In this document: piece by piece, positions 9,582-20,221 of the stretch
Layout: every line of letters starts with the position of its first letter
Numbering within the stretch: position 1 is the stretch's first letter
NCBI GenBank assembly: GCA_016713585.1
Contig: JADJOV010000019.1
Coordinates: forward strand, 1-44,780
DNA: 44,780 nt
Direction: 5' to 3'
Origin: Bdellovibrionales bacterium
Lineage (GTDB): Bacteria; Bdellovibrionota; Bdellovibrionia; Bdellovibrionales; Bdellovibrionaceae
Notes under the pieces: model-generated
The model's database searches: none
The model's input: only the letters and a program-made list of their open reading frames with translations
Told to the model about the DNA's origin: nothing
Position numbers and translations under genes: made by a program

Positions 9582-11594
9582 CTACCAGACTTTCAGTCGC
9601 TCCTGGTCTGGAAGGCTCATCGGAGAGTTTGCAGGGCATTGGTAAGCCTCAGCGAAGCCTTTCTGGTGCTTGACCTGTTCGTTGATTCGAGCCCAGCCCA
9701 GGGCATGGGGATCACTTTTCAAACTCAATTCAATTTGTTTTGGGAGACTGACGTCGCACCAGACCCTGGCCCAACTGAGAAAAAGTGCCTTCTTGTCCTC
9801 AAGAGTCCCATCATTATTTGGAAAGGCAGCACGATAAGCGAAGGTCAAGCCGACCAGATCTGCAATGTTCTCGCCCATCGTTAATTTCCCGTTGTGTCCG
9901 ATTTTGTCAAACTGTGCTCGAATCATTTCCTTTTTGGCAGCAAAATAAGAAAGGTCTGAATCTGATAACCACTGATTCAAGCTTCCGTTGGAATCAAATT
10001 TTGACCCCTGATCGTCAATTCCATGTCCGAGCTCATGGGCAAAGACAGCGCCTAAACCTCCAAGATTTTCGGCCAAACTGCCATCTGGGTTGAAGAAGGG
10101 ATATTGAAGAATTCCTATCGGCAGGACAAAGGAATTCGCGGATGGGCTATAGTAGGCATTAACTGTTAAAGGCCCCATCTGCCAGGCCACTTGATTGACA
10201 GGGCCCTTAAGTTCACTCAGTTTTTTTTCAAGATCAGTTTTCGCTAAAAGGGCCAGGTTATCGAGTTTATTCGTCTGTGAATATTGGCGAATTGGGCGAA
10301 AGTTCCATTCTTGCGCATTCTTTGGTTTAACTAGAAAAAGCTTTGCGACAGTGATTTTTTGAATCGCCTCTTCTCTTGCGGCCGGACTCAGCCAAGTATT
10401 TTCTTGTAAGCCACCGATAATGCTTTGGCGAATGGCTTCGGCGATTTGTTCAACTTTTTTCTCTGGGAAGTTCGGAAAAATTCTTCCGATCAGAAACGAA
10501 TCAACTTCCATTTTAAAAGTTTTCATGGCCATTTTAGTACAGCGTTCCTGCCGGGCCGGGCGGGATTTTGGGCCACCAAGGTACTTGTGTGAGAAGGCAA
10601 ATTTTTTTGCAAAAAACTCTGGATGACTCTCATCAATGAGGGCACTTCCTTGAGCATAGGCAAAAAAATCTTTGAATGTTGAGAGATTTTGATCTGTCAT
10701 TTTTTTGTTAACGAAGTCCAAGACCATTCCCAATGGATTGGTGACTTTCAAATGTTGAGGCACTCTCTTCATGAGCTCAGCCACCGGTAGATTCGGATAC
10801 CGTGCTTGAAATTCAGAGATGGATTCTTCCTTTTTTTCGTTCCAAAGATCTCTTTCTTGTTCCGGCAGAGGATAAATCTTCACAAACTCTCGCTCCAAGT
10901 TGATTAGATTATTTGCTCGTGCAACATACTTTTCTTCGGCGAGGCCAGGAGAAAAGATTCTAAAAAAATCAACAATCAGCCTTTGATATTCGGCCATAAG
11001 TTCTGCATTTTCATAGTAAGAATGTTCAGGAAGATTCATCAGTTTTATCATCAATGCGATATCGTGAATAGTTGGATCTGTCATATTGGAGCCTGAATCA
11101 AAGTCTATCAAACTTCCGGAGCCATTTTTGAGGCCCCTGATTTGAGAGGCCACGAAGGCCCGGGCGTTAGTCACTGAATTGAGTTCAGTGAGCATATTTT
11201 TGAGAGCCCGAGTCTCGTCGGAAGCCCCGGTGGCTTCATTCATGCAGGCCAAGTAGAAATTCTTAAACTGCAGTTCTCGAGGTCCAAGCTTGGCTTCTGT
11301 TTGAATATTCTTAAAGAAGGACATTTTCTTTTCCAAAAGTCGCTCGGCAGAATCGTTAAATGCAAAAGTATGCGAGCTGCGATCATCTCTCAACTTAAAG
11401 GATCGCTCGACTGGACCACAGGCGTAGGCATGAAAATCGTTGCAAGGGTCTACCTGTCGATCTACAGGGAATTCTCGTCGCTCGGGGATGGCACTCGATG
11501 CTGGAGTGCCATTGTTGGCAGCTTGGACGACTGATAGACAAAGGAGATTTGCTGAAGTTAGGAATCCAACCGCGATGATGTTAACTAATTTCAT
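9582..11594 (-). CDS. M13-family zinc metallopeptidase (neprilysin/PepO-like), secreted
   Basis: A 670-residue protein with an N-terminal signal peptide (KLVNIIAVGFLTSANLLCLSVVQA). Mature homology begins at PVDRQVDPCNDFHAYACG, the classic M13 N-terminal motif. The zinc site is HELGH at 520-524 with the third ligand in GENIAD (574-579). The substrate-binding NAYY (VNAYYSP) and the C-terminal W are also present. Length matches the family (about 650-700). These enzymes cleave oligopeptides outside the cytoplasm, consistent with a predatory or scavenging lifestyle, though that is inference. The start has a plausible AAAGGG about ten bases upstream. It converges on the Rossmann-fold gene and is followed at its 5' side by a small secreted protein gene on the same strand. 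Confidence 0.92.
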   Translation of the reverse strand: MKLVNIIAVGFLTSANLLCLSVVQAANNGTPASSAIPERREFPVDRQVDPCNDFHAYACGPVERSFKLRDDRSSHTFAFNDSAERLLEKKMSFFKNIQTEAKLGPRELQFKNFYLACMNEATGASDETRALKNMLTELNSVTNARAFVASQIRGLKNGSGSLIDFDSGSNMTDPTIHDIALMIKLMNLPEHSYYENAELMAEYQRLIVDFFRIFSPGLAEEKYVARANNLINLEREFVKIYPLPEQERDLWNEKKEESISEFQARYPNLPVAELMKRVPQHLKVTNPLGMVLDFVNKKMTDQNLSTFKDFFAYAQGSALIDESHPEFFAKKFAFSHKYLGGPKSRPARQERCTKMAMKTFKMEVDSFLIGRIFPNFPEKKVEQIAEAIRQSIIGGLQENTWLSPAAREEAIQKITVAKLFLVKPKNAQEWNFRPIRQYSQTNKLDNLALLAKTDLEKKLSELKGPVNQVAWQMGPLTVNAYYSPSANSFVLPIGILQYPFFNPDGSLAENLGGLGAVFAHELGHGIDDQGSKFDSNGSLNQWLSDSDLSYFAAKKEMIRAQFDKIGHNGKLTMGENIADLVGLTFAYRAAFPNNDGTLEDKKALFLSWARVWCDVSLPKQIELSLKSDPHALGWARINEQVKHQKGFAEAYQCPANSPMSLPDQERLKVW

Positions 11595-11633
11595 GTGTCA
11601 TTACCCTTTTGTGCTACTAATGAATTGACTGGA

Positions 11634-11921
11634 TTATTCGCTGATTGGACTGCACAGAATTCGATCGCAGTGGAATGTATTTTTATCAATATCTGCATTT
11701 CTTAATTGTTCGCAGATTTTTTGAGCCTCAATTCTAGCGAGAGTGTCGGTCGATGTGTAACTGACATTGAGGGGCAGATCGTATGATTTCCCTGCGGGCG
11801 GGTCGACCCTCACAAAACAATCGTGGCGTCCCACGTTAGGCGTTCCTAAAGTGTGAACGGCGCTAGCGACGAGGGAAGTGAAAAGAACACAGGTATATAG
11901 ACTTTGGCGGATAAGCTTCAT
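11634..11921 (-). CDS. Small secreted cysteine-containing protein, unrecognised
   Basis: A 95-residue protein with a strong ribosome binding site (GGAGGA six bases before the ATG). It has a signal peptide (KLIRQSLYTCVLFTSLVASA) and a mature part with four cysteines (HDCFVRV, KICEQL, HCDRILC), suggesting disulfides in the periplasm. No family is recognised. It lies 39 bases upstream of the M13 peptidase on the same strand and may be cotranscribed with it; a functional link is unproven. Confidence 0.65.
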   Translation of the reverse strand: MKLIRQSLYTCVLFTSLVASAVHTLGTPNVGRHDCFVRVDPPAGKSYDLPLNVSYTSTDTLARIEAQKICEQLRNADIDKNTFHCDRILCSPISE

Positions 11922-12128
11922 AGATTCCTCCAGTTCAAAAATGCAGTCGGCTAGGTCAAGGTCCTGTCAGGAGAATGAGCAAGAAGCGCGCCCAGATTGA
12001 ACCCACGAATCAAACTGAGACATGTCTCTAGCCTCTTGATTTCATAAATAAATTTGTAATCGTCATTGACTTAACTGAAGGTCGAGGAAATTTGAGTTGA
12101 TTAGGGTCGACTCTGAGGCTCGAAATTG

Positions 12129-13076
12129 TCACCAATTCGAATAAAATCTTTTCAGTCCCTCAATCTCTTTCCCAATAACCGCAAGTTCGGTGAGCATTTT
12201 GTCGGATGCAGCCTGAAAGGACAGGGCTTGCGTTTTTGTCAGATGGTCGCCTTTGAGTGGAATAATATACCTGAGTCTGATTTGATCTTCAAAGCTATCA
12301 ACTGTGTTCTTAGTCCAAGTAATAGTCTCAAAAGCTGTACTATATATGCTAATAGCCTTATTAATCATGAATCGTCCGTATTCCATTCCCACATTTTGCC
12401 GATCGCCGTCAAAGTAAGGATTATTTGGGTCGATGAGTTTAAACAAGATTCTCTCGATTATTGCCTCCTGACTGAGAGTGAGTTCAATTCGAGAAAACAG
12501 CATCGCGACCACGCCTTTCTCTGCATCTAAAATATCTCTGCGCCAGAGCGGGTTCAATAGGTTGGTTGGTTCTCGAAAGAGAGCGTCTTTATACTTGTTA
12601 AGACGGTTGTATGCTAGGCGAAACTTCATATCAATATCCGGTCTTTTGGAATCAGGACTAACATTAAATGCGGAATGCAAAAACTCATGAATAAGTGTGT
12701 AGTTCAAAGCAGTATCACGAATCAAGATCGTATCTTGTATGAGATTGCAATAGGGGTCTGATTTGGCTACCATTTGCCCGTCGTCACTTTCATCAAATTC
12801 AGCATTCTTAAGTAGTTCAGTCGGCGCGACCTCTAGACCTGCCAGGGTCGGATTCAGAGGCTTTTTTGGATTCTTTGTTACAACCCTCAGGACTTTTACT
12901 CCATGTCTATTGATCAGATTAATGAGCTGCTCTGGTTTTGAAGACGTGATCTCGTGCACTACCTCCATATCAAGAGTTTGCTTGAATGGAAGCCGGGCCC
13001 AACGCATATTGGGATCAGCCAGCGCCACATTTGATAAGAGTAGCAGGGCGACAGGGAGTTTCAGTGCAATCTTCAT
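12129..13076 (-). CDS. Secreted protein with an HExxH motif, putative metalloprotease
   Basis: The ATG at 13076 is chosen because ACGAGG precedes it and a signal peptide (MKIALKLPVALLLLSNVALA) follows at once; the longer frame adds nine residues with no signal. The 315-residue product contains YTLIHEFLHSAFN (HEFLH), the zinc-binding signature of many metallopeptidases, in mid-protein after a region rich in charged helices. A downstream Glu or His ligand cannot be assigned with confidence. It sits 31 bases downstream of the S41 protease gene on the same strand, so two extracytoplasmic proteases may be cotranscribed. No named family is recognised. Confidence 0.65.
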   Translation of the reverse strand: MKIALKLPVALLLLSNVALADPNMRWARLPFKQTLDMEVVHEITSSKPEQLINLINRHGVKVLRVVTKNPKKPLNPTLAGLEVAPTELLKNAEFDESDDGQMVAKSDPYCNLIQDTILIRDTALNYTLIHEFLHSAFNVSPDSKRPDIDMKFRLAYNRLNKYKDALFREPTNLLNPLWRRDILDAEKGVVAMLFSRIELTLSQEAIIERILFKLIDPNNPYFDGDRQNVGMEYGRFMINKAISIYSTAFETITWTKNTVDSFEDQIRLRYIIPLKGDHLTKTQALSFQAASDKMLTELAVIGKEIEGLKRFYSNW

Positions 13077-13106
13077 ATAAACCTCGTTGGGAAAATAAAT
13101 CAAATT

Positions 13107-14764
13107 TTAACGCCATAGACTCTGGTCATAGCATCCGATCGCCGCGGCCGCTGTGAGCAACTGCCAGTCCTTAAGCAAAGAGTTTTCAGGTGCTTCATTG
13201 AAGGCTTTCGCTGGATTTCTGCTCGCCAGGCAATGCTTTGAGACGACTATTTTGTCGAGATTGTCAGGGCCGGATGGAATCTTGATTCGGCTTGATTCTA
13301 AAGGGAAAAGATATAAGTCTTTTTCTCGTAAAGCGTACAATTCTCTTTCGCTGGGGAAGGGTTTTTCAAAAGCTTCTAGGTGCGGAGCCACACCAACTGA
13401 TTGGTTAGAATGTCCAGAAGGTAGATAGAATCGTCCTAAGGTCCCGAAAAGCAGGTAAGAATCAGTCGTAAAAAGATGTCCTTGGACCGAGCCTTTTCCA
13501 AAGCTTGTTTGACCAACTATCACCGCTCGATTGTGTTCTCTCAGAGCGCCTGATAGCAATTCAGACGAACTGGCTGAGTTCTCATTAATGAGAATGACAA
13601 GAGGTTTCTTGAAGACAATGGCCTTTGGTGTTTTTCTAAAATTATAAGTTGCGGCCGATTCTAATCTGTTTTCGAATACGACGAATAATTTATCTGGGCC
13701 CAGAAAGAGCGAGGCAATGCAGTTTGCGACGTCAATCGAGCCTCCTGGATTATTTCGAAGATCTAGGATAGCACCTGCGAGATTTTTCTGGTTAAACAGA
13801 TCAAGTGATTTGGCGACATCCGAACACGCGTTTTCGGGAACAAAACTTCTAAGTTTGATGTATCCGAGTTCCCTTCCGAAGACTTGATGAAGGATGAGAA
13901 CCTTCAAATCATCTTTCGTAATTTTTTTTCTGGTGACCACCTTAGTAAGAATACTTGAGTCTCTGATAATCTCAATATCAACTTTTGAATGTTCCTCACC
14001 CCGAAGGATTGCCAAAATCTTCTTTATTGAAAGTCCGCTGAGAGGTCTACCATTAACACTTGTAATGATGTCATTCTTTCTCATATTAGCCTCAGCGGCG
14101 CCTAAGCCCCGCTGGACATCTTCTACAAGTGCCCCAGACTCAACGACACTGATCGAAATTCCCAGACCATAAAGGGCAGAATTTCCAGACATTTCGTTTA
14201 AAAATTCTTCTTTGTTGCTGAATCTAGAGTGAGGATCTTTTGCGACAGCCAGGAATGAATTTATCCCTGCAACAATATGTTCTTCTGTTATCTGACCTTT
14301 GAATTTTTGGGCAAGGTAGGAGACGGTTTGATCTACAAATAGGGCTTTTGATTCTTTTGTTGGCAAGTACGTAGGTTCAAATTGATTCATAAATTTTGCG
14401 TGCGTGTCCTTGTACTCGCTGAAAACGGATTTTGAGAGATAGGTTCGCTACGCCTGGGTGGAGGGTCCTTTCTGGTGATTGCGAAAGTTTTTGTTGAAAA
14501 CTCAATGATGGAATCTACTTCGGGATTCTCGGGCTGTAAGTCAAAGGACAGGTTGGGGTCAAGTTCGCTCACCAATTTTTGCAAAGAAAAGATACAACCT
14601 AAATATTGCCTTAAAGAAATGATACAACTCTTGTCATTGACGAGCGTGATATATGTGCTCAGGGCAAGGGTTGACGTGTCTGCACCTTTTTTTTCGTTTT
14701 GAGCCCAAAGCAGCTGACTTAAAAGTAATATCGAGAAAAGGGGAGAGTACAGTTTTGCATTCAT
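13107..14764 (-). pseudogene. S41-family C-terminal processing protease, frameshifted near its N-terminus
   Basis: The main frame (14390-13107, 427 residues) has an N-terminal helical region, a PDZ domain (LYGLGISISVV to NGRPLSG) and the S41 core: LGYIKLRSF, GAILDLRNNPGGS, the nucleophile region NENSASSSEL and the general-base Lys in GQTSFGKGSVQG. The start region lies in another frame beginning at ATG 14764 (after AGGACG) with a signal peptide (SPLFSILLLSQLLWA). That frame runs to a TGA at 14387-14389. The main frame is open from 14444 downward (RTYLSKSVFSEYKDTHAKFMNQF), so a one-base indel near 14440-14455 joins them. Family role: periplasmic processing of protein C-termini. If the shift is real, a product starting at ATG 14390 would lack its signal peptide. 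Confidence 0.82.
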
Positions 14765-15127
14765 TTGACGTCCTAGTTTGGCATTTCTATTCTTGGCCTG
14801 GTTTTGCAACTTTCACTCCAAAAATAAATTACAATTGGGTGATATAAGAAAAAATTATGGTGATTTCTCATGGCCATTTAAATGGAACTGGGTTCGAACC
14901 AATTCGAAATACGTAAGGGTCGGCCGCTATTATTTTAAGGGCACTTGGATCATGAGCGCGTCAGGGCATATGTCTTTTTCGTTTGTGCTATGTCTAAGTC
15001 CTGAGTGTTTTGGCGCAAAACGGCGTCGCAGCGATCTACTGATCGAGCATCAAAACATTCCAACCATGCAAGATCTTCATGTAGTTAGTGCGTCCAAATG
15101 CAGAAGGATCTGGGCAGGTGCGAAGAC
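14765..15127. other. Intergenic region upstream of the S41 protease
   Basis: No supported gene was found on either strand. It should contain the promoter of the S41 protease gene and the 3' flank of the DHOD-like gene. A palindrome GGTTCGAACC at about 14890 resembles a tRNA T-loop but no cloverleaf surrounds it. Confidence 0.5.
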
Positions 15128-16045
15128 TCATGCTTCCACGCATTTGCTCGAGGGATTCGTACCATGCTCAATCAACCAATCTCTGAGCTCATTTTCAATT
15201 TTGGTAAAATGAGATGGGCCATTTTTCATAAGTGCCGAAACCATCTGCGCAGTGGTGGCTCCAGCCATAAGGGCTTTGATAACATCGACGGTGCTGTGAA
15301 CGCCGCCGGCGGCAGCCATTGAACCTGTAAACTGCGGCTCCAAAATAGCTAGCCAACGAAGGCGTAGCGCGAGCTCACTCGAATCAGAAAGATAAAGCGA
15401 GGGTTTGACTTGGAGTTTCTCAATGTCGATGTCTGGTTGATAAAGTCTATTGAAAAGCACAATGCCATTGGCGCCAGCATTGGTGAGCTGTTGGACAAAG
15501 TGGGGCAGGGATGAAAAAAAAGGTGAAAGTTTGACTGCGAGGGGAATTTTTACCAGCGCACGAATATGTTTTAGAATTTCAATATATCTAGCTTCGACGT
15601 TTATGCAGGAGTGAGCTCGCTCAGTTGGAAGATCATAGAAATTTAACTCCAAGGCATCTGCGCCAGCATCCTCCATCAATTTGGAATAGCGCTCCCAGCC
15701 CCCGGAGGTAATTCCGTTAAGTGAGGCAATAACGGGGATGCTGACTGACGATTTAACTTTTTGAATATGAGTTAAATAATGTTCAGAATCAAAAGCAAAA
15801 TCAGAGAACTTTGGTAAAAATCCAGTGGAGGATTCAGGCGAAGAATCAGAATGGCTCTCCACGTGAAAATGAAAAGCCCGCTCTTCCATTTCAATTTGTT
15901 CTTCAAAGAGTGATCGTAGGACAATGGCCCCAGCCCCAGCATCCTCAAACTTCTTGATATAATCTAGGCTGTCGGTGAGCGGTGAGGCCCCAGTCATTAA
16001 AGGGTTCTTCAATTTCAAACCAAGGTAAATGACCTCCAAATTCAT
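15128..16045 (-). CDS. Dihydroorotate dehydrogenase-like flavoprotein
   Basis: A 305-residue TIM-barrel protein of the class 1 dihydroorotate dehydrogenase-like group: YLGLKLKNPLMTGASPLTD at the N-terminus, IPVIASLNG, GADALELNFYDLP, PLAVKLSPFFSSLPH, GANGIVLFNR and MAAAGGVHSTVDVIKALMAGATTAQM (phosphate-binding end of the barrel, for FMN). The ATG overlaps the stop of nifJ (ATGA, 16042-16045), so it belongs to the ferredoxin-nifJ operon. Such proteins are commonly annotated beside pyruvate:ferredoxin/flavodoxin oxidoreductases and may use the same low-potential electrons. A pyrimidine role is not certain, and the true substrate cannot be read from the sequence. Confidence 0.85.
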   Translation of the reverse strand: MNLEVIYLGLKLKNPLMTGASPLTDSLDYIKKFEDAGAGAIVLRSLFEEQIEMEERAFHFHVESHSDSSPESSTGFLPKFSDFAFDSEHYLTHIQKVKSSVSIPVIASLNGITSGGWERYSKLMEDAGADALELNFYDLPTERAHSCINVEARYIEILKHIRALVKIPLAVKLSPFFSSLPHFVQQLTNAGANGIVLFNRLYQPDIDIEKLQVKPSLYLSDSSELALRLRWLAILEPQFTGSMAAAGGVHSTVDVIKALMAGATTAQMVSALMKNGPSHFTKIENELRDWLIEHGTNPSSKCVEA

Positions 16046-19000
16046 GGCTTGGACTCCTTTGTTCCTGATGTAGGTGCTGCGCCTCCGGCCGAGGGAGCTT
16101 GGTGCTTCGCTAGATGTTCATAAAGTTGATATCGTTCGATGACAAACTTCTGCACAGCCGTTTGCATTTCTGCGGCATGGGTCGGATCCGTTTTTTCAAG
16201 CATACGAAAACGGATTTCGTTATTCAGATATTGTTTCAGGGGAATCTTCGGAGGTTGAGAATCCAACTTCAAGGCGGGAAGTCCTTGGGCTGCTCTGCGC
16301 GGATCAAACCTAAAAAGTGGCCAGTATCCAGAATCCACCGCCAGCTTTTGTTGTTCAAGCCCAAGATGCATTCCGTAGCCATGGGCAATGCAATGGCTGT
16401 AGGCAATAATAATTGAAGTTCCCGGGAAACTCTCAGCCTCGGCAAAAGCCTGCACAGTTTGCAGGTCCCGAGCTCCATAGGCAATACGGGCAACAAAGAC
16501 ATTTCCGTAACTCATGGCCATCATGCCCAAATCTTTTTTCGGAGTCATCTTGCCGGCAATGGCAAACTTCGCAGACGCCCCCATGGGAGTCGCCTTTGAG
16601 GCCTGTCCACCCGTATTCGAGTAGACTTCGGTGTCCATAACTAGGATGTTCACCTTTCGCCCTTGGGCCATCACATGATCAAGGCCACCAAAGCCAATGT
16701 CATAGGCCCAGCCATCACCACCGACGATCCATACGCTTTTATGCACCAAATAGTCCGCAAAAAACTCAAGGCGTCGGGCTTCATTCTTATCAATCGACTT
16801 GAGTTTGGCCTTGAGTTCTGAAATTCGTGTTCGTTGGGCAAAAATTCCAGCCTCTGTACTTTGATCTGCGCGAAGAATTTCGTGAACCAAAACATCCCCT
16901 AATTGAGGGGCCAAAATCTTTAAGAGTTCGAGGCCTGTCTGAAGATGTTTATCGACAGCGACTCGCATCCCGTAGCCATACTCGGCGTTGTCTTCAAAAA
17001 GAGAGTTTGACCAAGCAGGGCCCCGCCCCTCCGCATTTTTGGTGTAAGGAGTGGTGGGCAAATTACCGCCATAGATTGAAGAGCAACCGGTTGCATTAGC
17101 AATGACAAGTCGATCCCCATAGAGCTGGGGGAGGAGTTTGAGGTAAGGAGTTTCTCCGCAGCCGGCGCAGGCTCCAGAAAACTCAAAAAGAGGTTCCAGA
17201 AACTGAGACATTTTTGTGTCGCCTCGAGCGATGCTGCGATCAGGCTGAGGAAGCTTTAAAAAGAAATCAAAATTCTCACGTTCAGCGTCCCGAAGTGACA
17301 GCTGCGGCATCATATCAAGGGACCGGTGCCGAGGATTTGATTTGTCAATTCCAGGACAGACCTCAACACAGACCGAGCATCCTGTGCAATCCTCAACGGC
17401 AACTTGAATAGTATATTTTTTGTTTAAATGTTCCTTTGACTTAAAATCCATGGATTTAAAAGTCGCTGGACAACCCTCGAGGGCCTCTGGCTCGTAAATG
17501 GAGGCGCGAATGGCCGCATGGGGACAAACGAGCACGCACTTATTGCACTGAATACAAATTGCAGGATCCCAAACCGGCACGAACTGGGCAATATTTCTCT
17601 TTTCCCATTTGGTTGTGCCCGTGGGCCAGGTGCCATCAATAGGAAAAGCGCTCACTGGCAAAAGATCACCCTTGCCAGCTAAAATCATCCCGGACACTCT
17701 TTTGGCAAAATCAGGGGCTTCCGCTGGAATGACTGGCGCAAGGTTTCGTTGACTAGTCACCTGACTGGGCACTGGGACATCAAAGAGAGCTTGCAGGGTA
17801 TGGTCGACGGCTTTGAAATTTCTCTCCACCATCTCGCTGCCTTTTTTTCGAGTAGGTTTTCTTAATGGCCGTCTTAATGTGACCAATGGCTTCTTCCCGA
17901 GGGAGAACTCCAGAAATTGCGAAAAAACAGGTTTGCATGATGGTGTTGATGCGTCCGCCCATGCTTGTTTCCCGAGCAACTTTATAGGCGTCAATAGCAT
18001 AGACATGGAGTTTTTTTTCTAGAATTTGGGTTTGAGTCTGTTTTGAAAGTTGGTCCCATAATTTCTCTTTCGCAAAAGACGAATTGAGCAACAAGACACT
18101 TCCTTGGGCTGCGCACTCAAGCACATCAAATTTATCCAAAAAGTCCCACTGATGGCAGGCGACAAAATTTGCTTTCTTCACTAAATAAGAAGACTGAATC
18201 GGCTTTGGTCCAAATCTGAGATGGGAAATGGTGATGGCCCCAGATTTTTTGGAATCATAAACGAAATAGCCTTGGGCGAAATTTTTTGTTTCCTCGCCGA
18301 TAATTTTAATTGAATTTTTATTAGCCCCGACTGTGCCATCAGCTCCGAGTCCAAAAAATACGCAGCGAGTGACTGATTTGGGTTCAATATCAAATTCGGG
18401 ATCATAGTCCAAAGACGTATGGGTAACGTCATCATTGATGCCGATGGTGAAGTGATTTTTTGGAGCTGATTTTGCGAGCTCATCAAAAATTCCTTTGACC
18501 ATACTTGGTGTAAATTCTTTGCTTGAAAGTCCATATCGACCGCCAACCACGGTCGGCTTGAAAGTTTGGCTATTGGCTTCAAAAAGTGCCGTGACGACAT
18601 CTTGATAAAGAGGTTCGCCAAGTGCTCCTGGCTCTTTGGTGCGGTCTAATACGGCAATTTTCTTAACTGACGGAGGCAAGGCCGCGAGAAAGTGTTTAGC
18701 CGAAAAGGGTCGATACAAGCGAACTTTAAGAACCCCAACCTTTTGCCCCTGCTCCAGGCACCAGTTGACAGTTTCATGGGTCGTTTCAGAACCAGAACCC
18801 ATGATAATAATAACTCGATCAGCTTCTGGGTGGCCGACGTAATCAAAGAGTTTATACTTTCTACCCGTGAGTTCCGCCAAATGGTCAAAGCTTTTCTGTA
18901 CGAGATCAGGGACTTGACTATAAAACGAATTGCAAGCTTCGCGAGCTTGAAAAAACACATCTGGATTTTGCGCTGTTCCGCGAATCATTGGATTATCGGG

Positions 19001-19642
19001 GGTTAAGGCTAACGTTCGAAAGGCCTCAATGCATTGATTGTCAGTCATTGCTAGCAAGGACTCATCTGAGAGCATCGAGATTTTTGCGACCTCATGAGAG
19101 GTTCTAAAGCCATCAAAAAAATGAAGAAATGGAATTCGCGCCTTGAGTGTTGTCGTCTGAGAGACAGCAGCGAAATCGTGGGCCTCTTGAACTGAGCCAG
19201 AACAAAGCATGGCAAAACCAATCTGTCGACAAGCCATCACATCTGAATGGTCCCCAAATATAGAAAGAGCATGGGTGGCCAAAGTTCTCGCCGAAACATG
19301 CATGCAGAAGGGAGTGAGCTCCCCCGCAATTTTGTACATATTTGGAATCATCAGCAGTAAACCTTGGGAAGCCGTGAAGGTGGTCGACATCGCCCCAGTT
19401 TGCAACATTCCGTGGATGGCGCCGGCAGCACCACCTTCTGATTGCATCTCGGTCAAAGCTGGTACAGTTCCCCAGAGATTTGGTTTGTTCTTCGAGGACC
19501 ATTCGTCTGCCAATTCGGCCATTGTCGAAGACGGAGTGATGGGATAAATCGCAATGGTTTCAGCAAATCGATAGGCAACTGAGGCCGCAGCCTCATTTCC
19601 ATCAAGAGTCGCTTCCTGATTTAAATCGGCATTTTTTTTCAC
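16042..19642 (-). pseudogene. nifJ: Pyruvate:flavodoxin/ferredoxin oxidoreductase (NifJ type), single-base frameshift
   Basis: Two frames make one protein of about 1200 residues, the normal size. Frame one (19642-17780) has the pyrimidine-binding N-domain (EATLDGNEAAA, IYPITPSS, EGGAAGAIHG, FTASQGLLLM) and the CoA/gamma domains. Frame two (to 16042) has two 4Fe-4S clusters (CIQCNKCVLVCP and CTGCSVCVEVCP), a third cluster and thiamine pyrophosphate region (CAGCGETPY, GDGWAYDIG, YSNTGGQASKATP). The frames meet at TYSKK / GSEMVERNF in a run of seven A on the coding strand (T run at about 17842-17848), where six would keep the frame. The reaction is pyruvate + CoA to acetyl-CoA + CO2 with reduced ferredoxin. 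Start GTG 19642 lies eight bases past the ferredoxin stop. Transcriptional slippage at the A run, decay or a sequence error would all fit. Confidence 0.9.
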
Positions 19643-19649
19643 GATGGTT

Positions 19650-19937
19650 CTACTTTTTAAAGTGGGAAACGATTGGATCAGCAAAAGTCTTGTTTGGATA
19701 AAGTCCTTTGAGTTTTGCAACTAAGGCAGACTCGGCTTCAGTATGACTTGGATCAGTCAGGCAGGCATCGACCGGGCAGACAACTGCACATTGAGGCTTG
19801 CCATGAAAGCCAATACACTCGGTACAGAGTGTTGGATTAATCTCAAAAATATCCGAACCCATCGCAATCGCATTGTTTGGGCACTCGGGTTCGCAAGCTC
19901 CGCAGTTGTTGCAATCAGAAGTAATCTTATAAGCCAC
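19650..19937 (-). CDS. 2[4Fe-4S] ferredoxin
   Basis: A 95-residue protein with two cluster motifs: CNNCGACEPECP near the N-terminus and CTECIGFHGKPQCAVVCP later, the longer spacing of the second being typical of the bacterial Alv-type 2[4Fe-4S] ferredoxins. A 35-residue C-terminal tail follows. It is the first gene of the operon ferredoxin-nifJ-DHOD-like, seven bases before the nifJ GTG, and is most likely the electron acceptor of that oxidoreductase in the cytoplasm. The start ATG 19937 follows GGAGGAC. Confidence 0.92.
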   Translation of the reverse strand: MAYKITSDCNNCGACEPECPNNAIAMGSDIFEINPTLCTECIGFHGKPQCAVVCPVDACLTDPSHTEAESALVAKLKGLYPNKTFADPIVSHFKK

Positions 19938-20203
19938 ATTGTCCTCCAGTCAGGTTCAAAACTTTGCTGTTTTCACTTTCTATTCTCAATTGGTTATCAC
20001 TTAAATTTGGCCCCCACAATATTTTCAAAGGATGACTCATAGTGGTGACGATCAGGACTGCCATGTTTATCACAATAAACCTTGGCGAGAGATCGGGTTG
20101 CTTGCTCTCTCGATTGTGTTGAGCTAATTTGTCAGGCAGTCACTCAGTCACAAATAAATGCTGGCGTGATAGAGAGAAAAAACTCTATATGGAGAATAAT
20201 TCA

Positions 20204-20221
20204 ATGGAAACCATTTTATGA
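20204..20221 (+). promoter_or_regulatory. Five-codon upstream ORF overlapping the aroB start
   Basis: ATG GAA ACC ATT TTA TGA follows GGAG (20190-20193), and its TGA overlaps the aroB ATG (ATGA). The aroB start has no Shine-Dalgarno of its own, so ribosomes probably terminate on the mini-ORF and restart on aroB. Confidence 0.45.

Noticed and set aside
14885..14905. GGTTCGAACC resembling a tRNA T-loop
   Set aside because: It is a self-complementary 10-mer and neither strand shows acceptor, D or anticodon arms at the right distances.
14778..15212. A 144-codon plus-strand frame
   Set aside because: It has no ribosome binding site or family resemblance, overlaps the DHOD-like gene antisense and has an odd residue composition.
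17838..17852. Programmed ribosomal frameshifting in nifJ
   Set aside because: Restoring the frame requires skipping one base of an A run (+1 or -2), not the classic -1 slip, and nifJ families are not known to use it; slippage, decay or sequence error are simpler.
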